Assembly: GCF_000002425.4 (NCBI RefSeq)
Contig: NC_037254.1
Location: forward strand, 10,067,411 to 10,131,410
DNA length: 64,000 bases
DNA from: Physcomitrium patens
Lineage: Eukaryota; Streptophyta; Bryopsida; Funariales; Funariaceae
Direction of reading: 5' to 3'
Position numbers and translations under genes: made by a program. Every line of letters starts with the position of its first letter. The stretch's first letter is position 1. The notes below the pieces were generated by a model. The model was not told the origin of the DNA, did no database searches, and saw only the letters and a program-made list of their open reading frames with translations. Of the stretch, positions 1 through 11,052 are shown in pieces.

Positions 1-1264
1 ATATCGGCGCTTCTCGAGGTAATTTCCCTTCTTGCATTGTAGAAATGGCAGAAGCCCAAAACTCACTAGTTTCCGTACTCCCACCAATTTCATCCTCTAC
101 TCTAGCACCATAACTTGCACTTTCTCGTACTACTGTTTCATGCTCTTTTAAGTAATCTTGAACCAATGCTCTCATTCCTCCCTTGCCAAAATTGGTTTGA
201 AGAAGATCCTCCCTATCTTTCAATGCTATCTTCCCATCTTTCCAGCAAATAATTCTCTGTCGTATCATATTATTAAATTCATTGCAATCTTTTCTAGTGT
301 GTGAAGCATCATCACACCAAATGCATCTTTGTACATATCCTTGTTTTGAAACATTCTTCGAATTGTTTATAGAAGTATTCTCTTTAAGTCTTGCCAATTT
401 GATTTAAAGATCTCGCATTCCTCGTATAATTTCTTCCATACCCATATCTGCTTTCTTTGACAAGGATGTCGAAGGTTGAACTGTAGGCATTGTCGGTAGT
501 GTTGTACGTACTAGAGCTTTGGGTGCTTGTACTGTTTTCGAAATATTGCTCCTATCCTTCCTCCTTTCTTTTTTTGTAAGCAACCCCACCGCATCTTCAA
601 CGTTCTTCCACTTCGTTGTCAATCCTTCATCTTCTTCTTTGTCTTCAAGAAGGGGTTCTAATTTCTCTTGCAATTCTCCATTAGCAGCTTGAAGGAATAG
701 ATCAACTTTGTTCGGCTCCAATGTCAATTTTTCTACCTTCGATAATTGAGAGTACTGCCTCTCAAATTCCCTTAGTAGCTCTGTTGCTTGCAAATTCTTA
801 TTGGGCCGTTCAATCCATCCCAGAAACAGCTTCTTAGTAACGCGATCAGCATCTTCCAAGAAATATTCGTCTTTCAATGCATGTGAAAAATCCTCCCATG
901 AATTCCCACAATGATCCGTAATTGATGTAATGTGGTCTCTTATCTCCGGTATCGTGGCAAGTCCAAATAGTGCAACCATTTTTTTCTCAGAAACCCGATT
1001 TAATTCCATTTCACGAACATAACATCTTAAATACTTTGAAATATTCCTCCCATCAAATTGATCAATTTTATGGACCACTGCTTGCAATGCTTTGGTTGCC
1101 AAAGCTTCCTTTCGATCATTGCTTTGCTGTTGCTGCATTGACAATGAAAAGGCTTGAAACAAACTAGCAATAGACGGATCCATGTGCATACCTTGTCCTT
1201 TAGAAGACTCCCCACTAGAAACTTCTCCCAAAAATCCTTCAAAATTTTTATTTTTGTTTTCCAT
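1..1264 (-). pseudogene. A1 gag polyprotein (broken by a stop)
   Basis: The start ATG lies at 1262-1264, about 50 nt inside the PBS, and the frame is open to 404. There a stop interrupts it. The same frame then continues to position 1 through a CCHC zinc knuckle of the form CX2CX4HX4C (CIWCDDASHTRKDC, about 295-340). The N-terminal part begins MENKNKNFEG, followed by a Q-rich stretch (MQQQQ) and a retrotransposon-gag-type helical region (GNSWEDFSHALKDEYF). The 286 codons before the stop contain no other lesion, so this is one of the better preserved gag copies. Its role would be the virus-like-particle capsid and nucleocapsid. The identification rests on position, zinc knuckle and match to A2. 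Confidence 0.85.
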
Positions 1265-1313
1265 AAAAATAAAGATAAAATCAACCGAAATCCAATACCT
1301 TCCACCTCAAGCT

Positions 1314-1331
1314 TTCACGTCGGGTTCACCA
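1314..1331 (-). promoter_or_regulatory. A1 primer-binding site, fits tRNA-Trp
   Basis: Read on the minus strand, the LTR ends ...TACGACA, then 4 nt (TAAG), then TGGTGAACCCGACGTGAA. These 18 nt are the complement of the 3' end of plant tRNA-Trp as I remember it (...TTCACGTCGGGTTCA plus CCA). The A2 copy differs by two C-to-T changes. The tRNA assignment is from memory. Confidence 0.7.
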
Positions 1332-1335
1332 CTTA

Positions 1336-2641
1336 TGTCGTATTACGTGCTTTCCTGCTCGAGAACGCGTCGGGCGTCTGGCTGTAGAAGGTAGTATGGA
1401 GATTCGCCGATAGTCAAGCAGTCTATCAGTTTTTGACTGCTGGAATATAAACGACTGCAACAATGTACCGTAAATCTATATGGATGCTCTTCAACTGCTT
1501 GTCGAAGTCTTTTTTTTTTTTTTTCCCTAGTCGATAGGTCTCTAGACGTTACAGAGAACCCCGAACAACCCAAACTGTTAATCTTCAATACCCCTTTGTA
1601 CTTACGATCTTGTATCCACTGACTGTCTTGTTAGATTAATCCAATAAATTTCATTCACTCCGCATACTCAATCCTATAGACACCCCTTTAATCCTTCAAT
1701 CACAGACGTAACTCGATTTTACAAAACAGTCAAGAGTATTCAACCCACTTCATTTAAAAATCCCGATTCACTATTACAACACTGACTTTAGCAGCGATTG
1801 CCTCAGTCTTCCCAAAACCCTACGAAGAAGAAAAATCCAAATTCTATGTCTTTCTTTCCCCGACCCGAAGCCTGAAGCTCCTCTCTCTAATTCCCTTGAT
1901 CTTCAAAAAACCTCCAAATGAAAAACCGAACTGGTAACCTTACAAAAGCTTAAAAACTCGCTCCCCTCCCGATTCCTTCCTAACCTTATCCTCTGAATTT
2001 CTTCAATCCTCTGTCTTAGATCCGGAATTGGCTCCCACCTCAAGCTTAGATCCGAAATTGGCTCTCGCCGTCAAGCTTTCTCCTCCGTTTTTACCTTTAA
2101 GAAATCCATTTACCGAAAACAACGTTCCTTGAAACGGCACAGAGAACAGGACAGCCCGAAACAGAATCGAACCCCGTAATCGGGACCACATTGAGTCGCC
2201 TGACCAGTTCAGGTCCCATATTGGGTAAGATGCCCGTAGTAACCTGGATGCTCGCGTAATTGGGTCAAATTGGTCTTCACGTCAGACTGGCTGAGGCCCG
2301 TAGTAAGACCCGAATTTTCCTGTAATTAGACTGCATTGGGTTGCCCCACCAATACAGGTCTCATATTGGGTAAGAGGACCGGATTGGATTCTCGAAATTG
2401 GATCCAATTGGCTCTTCAAACCCGTCGTGTGAATTGGTCCTTCTCATCCTGCTAACTCCCGTTATTAGAATCGAATGGAGCATTTCAGTATGCCCCGGCT
2501 GACTGTAACGGGGTGACTGAACCTGACCACTCAGTATTTGTACTGGATTTGGTCGATGCTCCCAATATTTAAGGTAACTGAATATTAATAAAATTCCCCT
2601 TTCTTTTTATTTTCACTGTATACTCATGTTACAACACGACA
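1336..2641 (-). repeat. A1 5' LTR (1306 bp)
   Basis: On the plus strand it starts TGTCGTATTACG and ends ACAACACGACA, a short terminal inverted repeat with TG...CA ends. It aligns along its length with the A2 LTRs (2808-3939, 9921-11052). Relative to them it carries a tandem duplication of about 145 bp around 2185-2440, which holds two copies of the CATTGGGTTGCC...CATATTGGGTAAGA block. Confidence 0.9.
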
Positions 2642-2807
2642 GCGGAGAGAAATATATCTTTGTCACTACATCAATAAGGTGAACGGAATTTATTGGCAGT
2701 GGCTACCAATTCAAAGAATATAGTACACAAAATTGGGAAATTTACTTGTACATTAGCAAAGGAACCAAGTCTAGAAGTTGTACTAGAATCGACTTTGATT
2801 CATACGG
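2642..2807 (+). pseudogene. Decayed coiled-coil protein gene, 5' fragment
   Basis: This 166-bp strip lies between A1 and A2. From about 2678 one plus-strand frame is open to the A2 boundary (…NIVHKIGKFTCTLAKE…LESTLIHT). It continues in the same frame directly after A2 at 11053 (VVEEKNEVLILLDINQLAFL). The two pieces therefore were one coding stretch before A2 inserted. I do not recognise the protein. It could be a host gene or a coding part of another old transposon. Confidence 0.55.
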
Positions 2808-3939
2808 TGTCGTATTATGTACTTTCCTGCTCAAGAACGCACCAGGCGTTTGGCTGTAGAAGGTAGTATGGAGATTCGCTAATATTCAAGCAGTCTATCG
2901 GTTTTTGATTGTTGAAATATAAACGATTATAAGAATATACCATAAATCTATACAGATGTCCTTCGACTGCTTGCCAAAATCTTTTTTGTCCTAACCGATA
3001 AGTCTCTAGATGTTATAGAGAACCCCGAACAACCTAATTTGCTAATCTCCGATACCGCTTTATACTCACGACCTTGTATCCACTGACTGTCTTGTTAGAT
3101 TAACCCCAAAATTTTTATTCACTCCGCATATTCAATCCTATAGACACCCTTTTAATTCTTCAACCACAGACGTAACTTCGATTTTACAAAACAGTCAAGA
3201 GTATTCACACCTACTTCATTAAAACCCCAATTCACTAGTACAACATTGACTTCAGCAACGATTGCCTAAGTCTTCTCAAAATCCTATGAAGAAAAAAAAT
3301 CCCAATTCTCTATCATTTTTCCCCGAAGCATGAAGCTAGCTCTCCGACCCTTGAAAAAAAAACTATGATTCTCCCTTCTTTTCATTTCTTAATCTATCCT
3401 CCCCTTTAACCCTAATTCTTCCTCTTTCAAATCCTAGCCTCTGAATTTCTTCAATCTTCTATCTTGGATCCGGAATTGGCTCTGCCGTCCGAGCTTTCTC
3501 CCCCATTTTTACCTTTAAGAGATCCATTTACCTAAAAGACGTTTCCGAAACGGCACAAAGAATGGAACAGCCTGAAACGGAATTGGAGCCTCGTAATTGG
3601 ACCGCATTGGGTTGCCTGATCAAGTCAGGTCTCATATTGGCTAAGAATCCCGTAGTAAGACCTAGATGTTCCCGTAATTGGGTCAAATTGGTCCATCGCG
3701 TCAGGCTCGCTCAGTCATCAATTTAGTCCTTTCGATTCTGTTCACTCCTACTATTAGACTCAAACGGAGCATTTCGTTACTGGTAAGTATGCCCTGACCG
3801 ACTGTGATGGGGTGTCTGAATTGGTCCCTGAATATTGGCACTGAAATGGATCGTTGCTCCCAATATTCGAGGTAATTGAATATTAATAAAAGTCCCCTTT
3901 CTTTATATTTTTATAATATACTCGTATTACAATATGACA
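2808..3939 (-). repeat. A2 3' LTR (1132 bp)
   Basis: It starts TGTCGTATTATG and ends CAATATGACA on the plus strand. It has the same length as the right LTR and shares with it the lack of the internal duplication seen in A1. Confidence 0.92.
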
Positions 3940-3951
3940 TCGACCCCCTCT
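3940..3951 (-). promoter_or_regulatory. A2 polypurine tract
   Basis: Minus-strand AGAGGGGGTCGA directly abuts the 3' LTR. This is the expected plus-strand primer position. The decayed A3 copy keeps agaggaagtaga at the same place (29385-29396). Confidence 0.75.
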
Positions 3952-4001
3952 GAACTTGTGCATCCTCCGGTATGCACCAATTTATCCAATTGCTATTTGA
4001 T

Positions 4002-5260
4002 TTATAATATAATCTCTATGTCTTTGTCCAATTCATCTTCGTCACCTTCATTATCTAAATCACTTTTATCTTCTTGCTGCGGAATCTCTATACCTTCATT
4101 AAGGTCTTCCATATTCATCTCCACATGTCTTCGTTTAAATATTTTTACTTGCTTCCCTACAATTGGTATTTTCAATTTTGTACCATCTAACTCCCGTAAT
4201 GAGTAAATCGCATTATCATGAATAGTTGTTACTACATATGGTCCAAACCAACGTTTTAAAAACTTCCATAAAGTGTTATATTGGTTGTCAAGACTACTAT
4301 CATAAATAAGTACCCAATCACCTTCTTCAATTGCTTTAGGTCTCAATCGATGTCGCTTATCAAATCGCACCTTGTTTTGTAACCTTGCTCTTTTTAACCT
4401 TTGCAATGCTATCTGCACATCTTCCAATCTTTGCTCCAATTGTCAAATCCTAATAGCCAGAAGTTCTTCTCTTCTCAATCCATCTTCCCATGGTAGCATA
4501 CTCCAAGTAAGTACCTTTTTTTCAATCGGCATAATTGGTTTTCGACTTGTCATAAGTTCTACTAGCATATATCTTGTCACCGAACTATGTGTTGTTCGAT
4601 CAGCCCATAATACAAATGACAAAAGCCATGGCCACTCTCTAACTTTTCTATTACAAGCTTTAACTAATGCTTTTACAATTGGCGAGTGACTACATTCGCT
4701 TTTTGCATTCCCTTCCGAATTATAAGCAGTAGTCAGTGATAGTTTAACTCCACATCTTTCTAAGAACTTACGAGCTTCTTGTGCATTTAATTCTCCACGA
4801 TCTGCAGTGATTTTCCTACGCATCCGTAGCGACAAATGACATCTTCAAGCAAAAACCTACAAATCTCCTCTGTAGATTTTATCCTCAATGTTCTTTATTC
4901 TACTTGATTTGATAAATCTTCACGAGCTACGATCAAATATCTCATCTGCCATAATCCAACTGGCATAATAACCAAATCAACAACCCATTTAAAATGAATA
5001 GCTAGAGGATACGTAGGATGAAGACCATCTCAATGTCGGATATTAGAATACGATTGACAGATTTCACATGACTCTACAAATGAGAGCACATCTCGATACA
5101 TATTTTTCCACCAATATCGTTCCTTGAGTTTAGCAAAAGTAGCCCAGATTCCTCTATGCCCTGCCCATAAACTATCATGAAACTCCTTTAATAATTTTAG
5201 TTTTTCTTCCCTTTTGCCTATCACTCGTTGTGGCATCCCAATTCCTTTCTTCAGTCTCTT
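4002..5260 (-). pseudogene. A2 integrase part of pol
   Basis: The order on the minus strand is as follows. First a zinc-binding HHCC region (5030-5236: HRG..ATFAKLKERYWW…VESCEICQSY). Next the catalytic core (4443-4830), with the second acidic residue in TADRGE and the Glu in AKSECSHSPIVKALVKA. Last a C-terminal DNA-binding segment (4002-4439: RFDKRHRLRPKAIEEGDWVLIYD…KRWFGPYVVTTIHDNAIYSLREL). The protein ends in an acidic tail and has no chromodomain. Breaks are a stop near 5258, a stop near 5028, a 1-nt frameshift near 4815 and a stop at 4440. INT would insert element cDNA into the genome. The identification is firm from motif order. Confidence 0.85.
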
Positions 5261-7502
5261 TCATAAGAATCCATCTCGAAGCAAAAATCCATATGCTTTT
5301 TTTCTTATTTGTTTGAATTTTTCTATAGACCAATTTCCTTGCTTAGTCAAGGCATTCAAATAATGATCAATATCCAATAATTCTCCTTCATAAGATTCTT
5401 CAAGAAATAGCTTGTCTTCTCTGTTGAGAATTGATATTGAATAGAATTTCAATCCGACGTCATCAATGTCTTCAACCATTTCGTCCTCCTTTTCGTATCT
5501 TGCTCGAGATAACATGTCTCCTACTAAATTGTCCTTCCCAGTAACATGCTTAAATTCTGGATTTAGTGACTTAATAAAAGCAATCCATCTCAACATTGCA
5601 ATATCTGGCGTTGAACAGTTAGTAATCATTCCGAGCAATGGCAAGTAATCTGTTTCAATTACTACTACTGCCCCAATCAAATAGTCCTTTTCAGCTTTCA
5701 TAGCCAAAACGACTCCCCAAAGTTCTCTTTTGACTTGCGAATATGCACGCTGACGAATACTTAAAACTTTAGCCCCAAATCGAACTGCAAATCTACTCCC
5801 ATTCGAATCATCTTGACCCACCGCCCATCCAACGGCAATTGGACTAGCGTCTACAGTAAGAATCACTGGTCTATTGCACTTATAATCAACCTTCCTCAAT
5901 ATTGGAGGTGACATCAATAATTTCTTCAATCTTTGCATTGCCTGAATATGCCTTTCTTTCCATTCAAATCGGTAACCCTTACGTAACAGTTCATATAATG
6001 GATCTGCTATGTGAGCAAAATGAGGGATCCAGATTCGATAAAATACACATGCACCCAAAAACCTGCGAACCTCTGTTAAAGAACCACAATCCTCTTTCAT
6101 CCTTCTAATTGCATCAACTTTAGTCAGATCAGGTTTTCTTCCGTAAGATCCATATAAATGTCCAATAATCACAACCTCTTGTACTCCAAATACAAACTTC
6201 ATATCCGATAATGTAAGATGAACTTCTCGAAGTCGAGTTAAAATCTTTTCACAATCTTGTATATGATCAACAATATTTTTGCAACATCCCCTCTTATCTA
6301 AAGTTTCATCCTTGACTCCTTCTTTGCACCCTTTTATAGGAACATCATCCAGAAAAGGCATAGTCTTCTCCGGAATAAAATCTCTCAATACCTTATTCAT
6401 TCCAACCATCATATGCGCAACTGAGTTGGTCGCGCCTTGAAGAAGAGTGCACATTCTAACCAATCCAAGTGGTGTCCTCATTGTTGTCATATCTCTACTT
6501 CCTTTGGCAAGTTGAAATTGATCATAACCTGAATATAAGTCACCCATTGAATAGATCGCCCTTCTTGCAAACGCCTTAGCAAATTCATCCACAATAAATC
6601 CAATTCCTGCATTCCTGACAGTTACTACATTCACCGGTTAAATATCTTGAATCAACCGTAGTGACCCATTCTTCTTAGGTACCGTAAACCATCGATTAGA
6701 ATACGACGCAAATGACGGTTCCAATATTTTTATCTTCATCATTTCTTTTAATACTTCTACCAATTTAGGTAAATGTGCCCTCGGTACTAGAATTGGTCTT
6801 AGATTCCAAGGTACATGCGGTACAGTGAAGATAACCATATGTGTTATAATATTCGGATCTACACACTCAATTTCATAAGATTCGAAGGCAAACGATCTAC
6901 CTTGTTTAGCCAACATCTTTTTGAAGTAAGTAATTTCCTCCGGCAATAAAGAACCATCAGAACCAATCTTCAATTCTTCAAAAGTCTCTTTAGTAAACTG
7001 ATGTCCAATTCTCATTGGATCTCTTAAACTTGCTTCTTTTGATGCTTCTCCCATTTGTTCCTTAGAATCTTCTGGTAATGGTCCGGCAACAGGCTTTACT
7101 TTCTTATATGCCATTTTATATCTCGTCTCTACTGTGACTTCTGGTGCTTGAAAAGATTCAAGTATGGTATAAACCTCTCTCGAATGAATCTCAACAATCT
7201 TATCATTATCCCCTAACCCAATAGATGTAATCAATTCCAATGAATCTTCCAGCCCATTTTCTTCATAAACACCCAAAATCCTCTCATCATCTTGCAATGT
7301 ACCTATCTTGCATAATTGTCCTTCAATATCATATAATCTTTTTCTTTCTTTTCTTTTAAAATCATCAACTTTCTTATACATAATATTTCCATTCTCCAAA
7401 ATACCAATAAAACTCGCATCAAAGGCACCTTTATCTAGCGAGAGTACCTCCTCTTTTGTACCTCCATAATCTCACTTTATAGTGGTACCTTTCCAAAATC
7501 CT
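5261..7502 (-). pseudogene. A2 reverse transcriptase-RNase H part of pol
   Basis: An N-terminal linker (7399-6638) ends in the RT fingers (PWNLRPILVPRAHLPKLVEVL, RWFTVPKKNGSLRLIQDI). A stop follows at 6635-6637. The rest of RT then continues in frame (GDLYSGYDQFQLA, TPLGLVRMCTLLQGATNSVAHM). The active site reads FLDDVPIKG rather than the usual YLDDILI of plant Gypsy. RNase H follows (TVDASPIAVGWAVGQDD, KRELWGVVLAMKA, VIETDYLPLLGMI, GKDNLVGDMLSRARY). The frame changes by -1 relative to gag-PR at about 7496. I recall the DDVP-type RT with GQDD RNase H mostly from fungi and non-seed plants. Confidence 0.85.
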
Positions 7503-9849
7503 TAAATCCTTCAACAATCTTTGGCAATGGTTTCTCCTTCAACCTATCTCGATTCCGTTCATGGTTAGGAGGTACTGTTAGAAATTGTACAGCTTTCCTC
7601 CCATCTTTGCTACATACCCTTGCATAAGTAGAACCATCATCAAGTACTTTTGTTTCCATCCATGTTGCCGTAATATAAGGTTGTTCTAAAATCAATGGAT
7701 AAGACGTTGTATCTTGAACAAAGAAATGTTGCTCCGTCGCAACATCCCCAATCCGAATTTTGACATCTGGACAAGCTCCATATAATTCGCCTCGTGTGTT
7801 ATTAGTTGCTCGTATTGCCCATCCATGTTCCATATCAATTGGCCATTTTTGCTTCTTATAAAGATCTTTAGACATGAGATTTATTTCAGAACCATGGTCC
7901 ACCAAAGCAACTATTGGTTCTTCTATATCTCCTACCTTCACCAATACCTCAGTAGTTGCCCTTGCCCAATGCTTTCGAGTATAATGGCTCAAAGTTTCCA
8001 TTTCCTTATCACTATAATCTTCGAAATGTACTCGTTGATTATACCCATTCTTTTCATTTGTTGGTTGTTTGTAACCAATATCAACCTCTTCTTCATCTTT
8101 ATATATTCTTGCATCAATAGCATGACTCATTCCAGTTTTATCCATTAATTGCCTCTTTCGCTTAATGCTGTCAATGATAACATCATGAAACTCCTTCTTT
8201 GCAATTCCCAAAACTTCTTTCAATGTGAATTCTACCTTAGCATTTAATATACATTCTTCCAACACTCCTTTCAAATTTGTTGCCGCTTCAATGTCAGAAA
8301 GTAGCTTATAAGCAATTGATTTGCCCTTATCTTTTGTTTCCCTTGTTTTTTCTTCTAATGATGCTGAGGTATCCTTTACATGCAATTCTTGTAAAGTTGC
8401 CTTTCGAGCTTTGTCTCCTCGAGTTTGCGTCTTAGAAGAATTTTCTTCTCTTGTATCATCAAAATTTCCTCGTCTCTTTTCTTCCATCAAAGCTTCATGT
8501 TGGCTTTTAGCAATATATGCATGAACTGAAAGAGATTCATCAGGATCCTCCCAACCTGTTGCACCTCGTATTGTAGCTGCAGTCCTCAATAACGCTTCTC
8601 GAGGTAATTTTCCTTCTTGCGTTGTAGAAATGGCAGAAGCCCAAAACTCGCTAGTTTTCATACTTCCACGAAGGTCATCATCTATTCTAGCACCATAACT
8701 TGCACTTTCTCATGCTGCTATTTCATGCTCTTTTAAATAATCTTGAACCAATGCTCTCATTCCTCTCTTGCCAAAATTGGTTTGAAGAAGATCCTCCCTA
8801 TCTTTGAATGCTATCTTTCCATCTTTCCAGCAAATAATTCTTTGCCATATCATATTATTAAATTCATTGCAATCTTTTTTAGTGTGTGAAGCGTCATCAC
8901 ATCAAATGCATCTTTGTACATATCCTTGTTTTGAAACATTCTTCAAATTATTTGTAGAAGTATTCTCTTCAAGTCTTACCAATTTGATTTGAAGATCTCG
9001 CAATCCTCATATTATTTCTTCCATCCCTATATCTGCTTTCTTTGATAAGGATGTCGAAGGTTGAACTGTAGGCATTGTTGGTGGTGTTGTACGTACTGGA
9101 GCTTTGGGTGCTTATACTGTTTTCGAAATATTACTCCTATCCTTCCTCCTTTCTCTTTTTTTAAGCAATCCCACAGCATCTTCAACGTTCTTCCACTTTG
9201 TTGTCAATCCTTCATCTTCTTCTTTGTCTTCAAGAAGGAGTTCTAATTTTCCTTGTAATTCTCCATCAGGAGCTTGAAGAAATAGATTAACTTTGTTTGG
9301 CTCCAATGTCAATTTTTCTACCTTCAATAATTGAGAGTACTGCCTCTCAAATTCCGTTAGTAGCTCTGTTGCTTGTATATTCTTATTAGGCCGTTCAATC
9401 CATTCCAGAAACAACTTCTTAATAACGCGATCAACATCTTCCAAGAAATATTCATCTTTCAATGCATGTGAAAAAACCTCCCATGAATTCCCATAACAAT
9501 CCATAATCAATGTAATATGGTCTCTTATCTCCGGTATCGTGGCAAGTCCAAATAATTCAACCATTTTCTTCTCAGAAACCTGATTTAATTCCATTTCAAG
9601 AACATAACATCTTAAATACCTTGAAATATTCCTTCCATCAAATTGATCAATTTTATTGACCACTGCTTGCAATGCTTTGGTTGCCAAAGCTTCTTTTCAA
9701 TCAATGCTTTGTTGTTACTGCATTGATAATGAGAAAGCTTAAAACATACTAGCAATAGATGGATCCATGTGCATACCTTGTCGTTTAGAAGAACCTCTGC
9801 CAGAAACTCCTCCCAAAGATCCTTCAAAATTTTTATTTTTGTTCTCCAT
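7477..9849 (-). pseudogene. A2 gag-protease ORF
   Basis: The ATG is at 9847-9849 (MENKNKNFEG). One frame runs through gag, a CCHC knuckle (about 8870-8915) and the protease to 7477. The intact parts are 9112-9687 and 7477-8661. Stops interrupt at about 9738, 9110, 9010, 8910 and 8712. The aspartic protease region is at about 7850-7960, with a DHG motif (VALVDHGSEINLMSKDLYKKQKWP) in place of the usual DTG/DSG. Protease would mature the polyprotein. Because gag and PR share one frame here and RT does not, the frameshift point lies between PR and RT, unlike families B and C. Confidence 0.8.
7496..7502 (-). promoter_or_regulatory. Candidate -1 frameshift heptamer, A2
   Basis: Minus-strand GGATTTT sits just before the gag-PR stop. 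The RT frame is open in -1 from a few codons upstream. The same heptamer is a known slippery site in red clover necrotic mosaic virus (from memory). A3 also keeps GGATTTT at 12935-12941, but with a 1-nt length difference after it. A simple mutation cannot be excluded. Confidence 0.3.
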
Positions 9850-9898
9850 AAAAATAAAAATAAAATCAAACAAAATTCAATATCTTCCACCTTAAGCT

Positions 9899-9916
9899 TT
9901 CACGTCGAATTCACCA
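9899..9916 (-). promoter_or_regulatory. A2 primer-binding site (tRNA-Trp type)
   Basis: It has the same 18-nt site and 4-nt spacer from the LTR as A1. It reads TGGTGAATTCGACGTGAA, with two C-to-T changes. Confidence 0.65.
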
Positions 9917-9920
9917 CTTA

Positions 9921-11052
9921 TGTCGTATTACGTGCTTTCCTGCTTGAGAACGCATCGGACATTTGGCTGTAGAAGGTAGTATGGAGATTCACTAATATTC
10001 AAGCAGTCTATCAGTTTTTGATTGTTGAAATATAAACGATTATAAGAATATACTATAAATCTATACAGATGTCCTTCGACTGCTTGCCAAAATCTTTTTT
10101 GTCCCAGTCGGTAAGTCTCTAGACGTTACAGAGAACCTCGAACAACCCAAACTGCTAATCTTCGATACCACTTTATACTCATGATCTTATATCCACTGAC
10201 TGTCTTGTTAGATTAACCCAATAAATTTCATTCACTCGGCATATTCAATCCTATAGACACCCTTTTAATTCTTCAACCACAGACGTAACTTCGATTTCAC
10301 AAAACAGTCAAGAGTATTCACACCCACTTCATTAAAATCCCGATTCACTAAGACAACACTGACTTTCAACAATGATTGTCTCAGTCTTCCCAAAACCCTA
10401 TGAAGAAAAAAACCCCAATTCTCTATCTTTTTTCCCCGAAGCATGAAGCTAGCTCTCCGACCCTTGAAAAAAAAACTCTGATTCTCTCCTCTTTTCATTT
10501 CTTAACCTATCCTCCCCTTTAACCCTAATTCTTCCTCTTTCAAACCCTAGCCTCTGAATTTCTTCAATCTTCCATCTTGGATCCGAAATTGGCTCTACCA
10601 TCCGAGCTTTCTCCCCCATTTTTACCTTTAAGAGATCCATTTACCTAAAAGACGTTCCCGAAACGGCACAAAGAATGGAACAGCCTGAAACGGAATTGGA
10701 GCCTCGTAATTAGACCGCATTGGATTGCCCGACCAAGTCAGGTCTCATATTGGCTAAGAGGCCCGTAGTAAGACCTGGATGTTCCCGTAATTGGGTCAAA
10801 TTGGTCCATCGCATCAGGCTCGCTCAGTCATCGATTTAGTCCTTTCGATTCTGTTGAATCCCACTATTAGACTCAAACGGAGCATTTCGTTACTGGTAAG
10901 TATGCCCTGACCGACTGTGACGAGGTGTCTGAATTGGCCCTTGAATATTGGCACTGAAATGGATCGTTGCTCCCAATATTCGAGGTAACTGAATATTAAT
11001 AAAAGTCCCCTTTCTTTATATTTTTATGGTATACTCGTGTTACAACACGACA
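9921..11052 (-). repeat. A2 5' LTR (1132 bp)
   Basis: It starts TGTCGTATTACG and ends TTACAACACGACA on the plus strand. It aligns to 2808-3939 without large gaps. Most differences seen by eye are C/T or G/A. Confidence 0.92.

Larger units (their letters stand above)
1..2641 (-). mobile_element. A1: partial family-A Ty3/Gypsy element (gag plus 5' LTR)
   Basis: The element runs leftward and continues beyond the window start. What is visible is the 5' LTR (1336-2641), a tRNA-type primer-binding site and most of gag (1-1264). It is closely similar to A2 (2808-11052) over gag and LTR, so it belongs to the same family. Its LTR is longer than those of A2 because it holds an internal tandem duplication. 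The right flank (2642 on) is the remnant of a coding frame. The target duplication cannot be tested because the other end is outside the window. Confidence 0.9.
2808..11052 (-). mobile_element. A2: complete-ended family-A Ty3/Gypsy element
   Basis: This is an 8245-bp element on the minus strand with two 1132-bp LTRs (2808-3939 and 9921-11052). The order along the element is 5' LTR, PBS, gag-PR, RT-RNaseH, INT, polypurine tract, 3' LTR. Flanking 4-mers are ACGG (2804-2807) and ACAG (11053-11056), one transition apart; 5-mers do not match. Removing the element and one 4-mer restores a continuous reading frame, which supports a 4-bp duplication. No chromodomain follows INT. Several in-frame stops and frameshifts make it non-autonomous. 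The LTRs differ from each other mainly by C/T transitions. Confidence 0.92.

Noticed and set aside
2808..11052. 5-bp target duplication for A2
   Set aside because: TACGG and ACAGT do not match. The 4-bp reading ACGG/ACAG fits and restores the interrupted frame.
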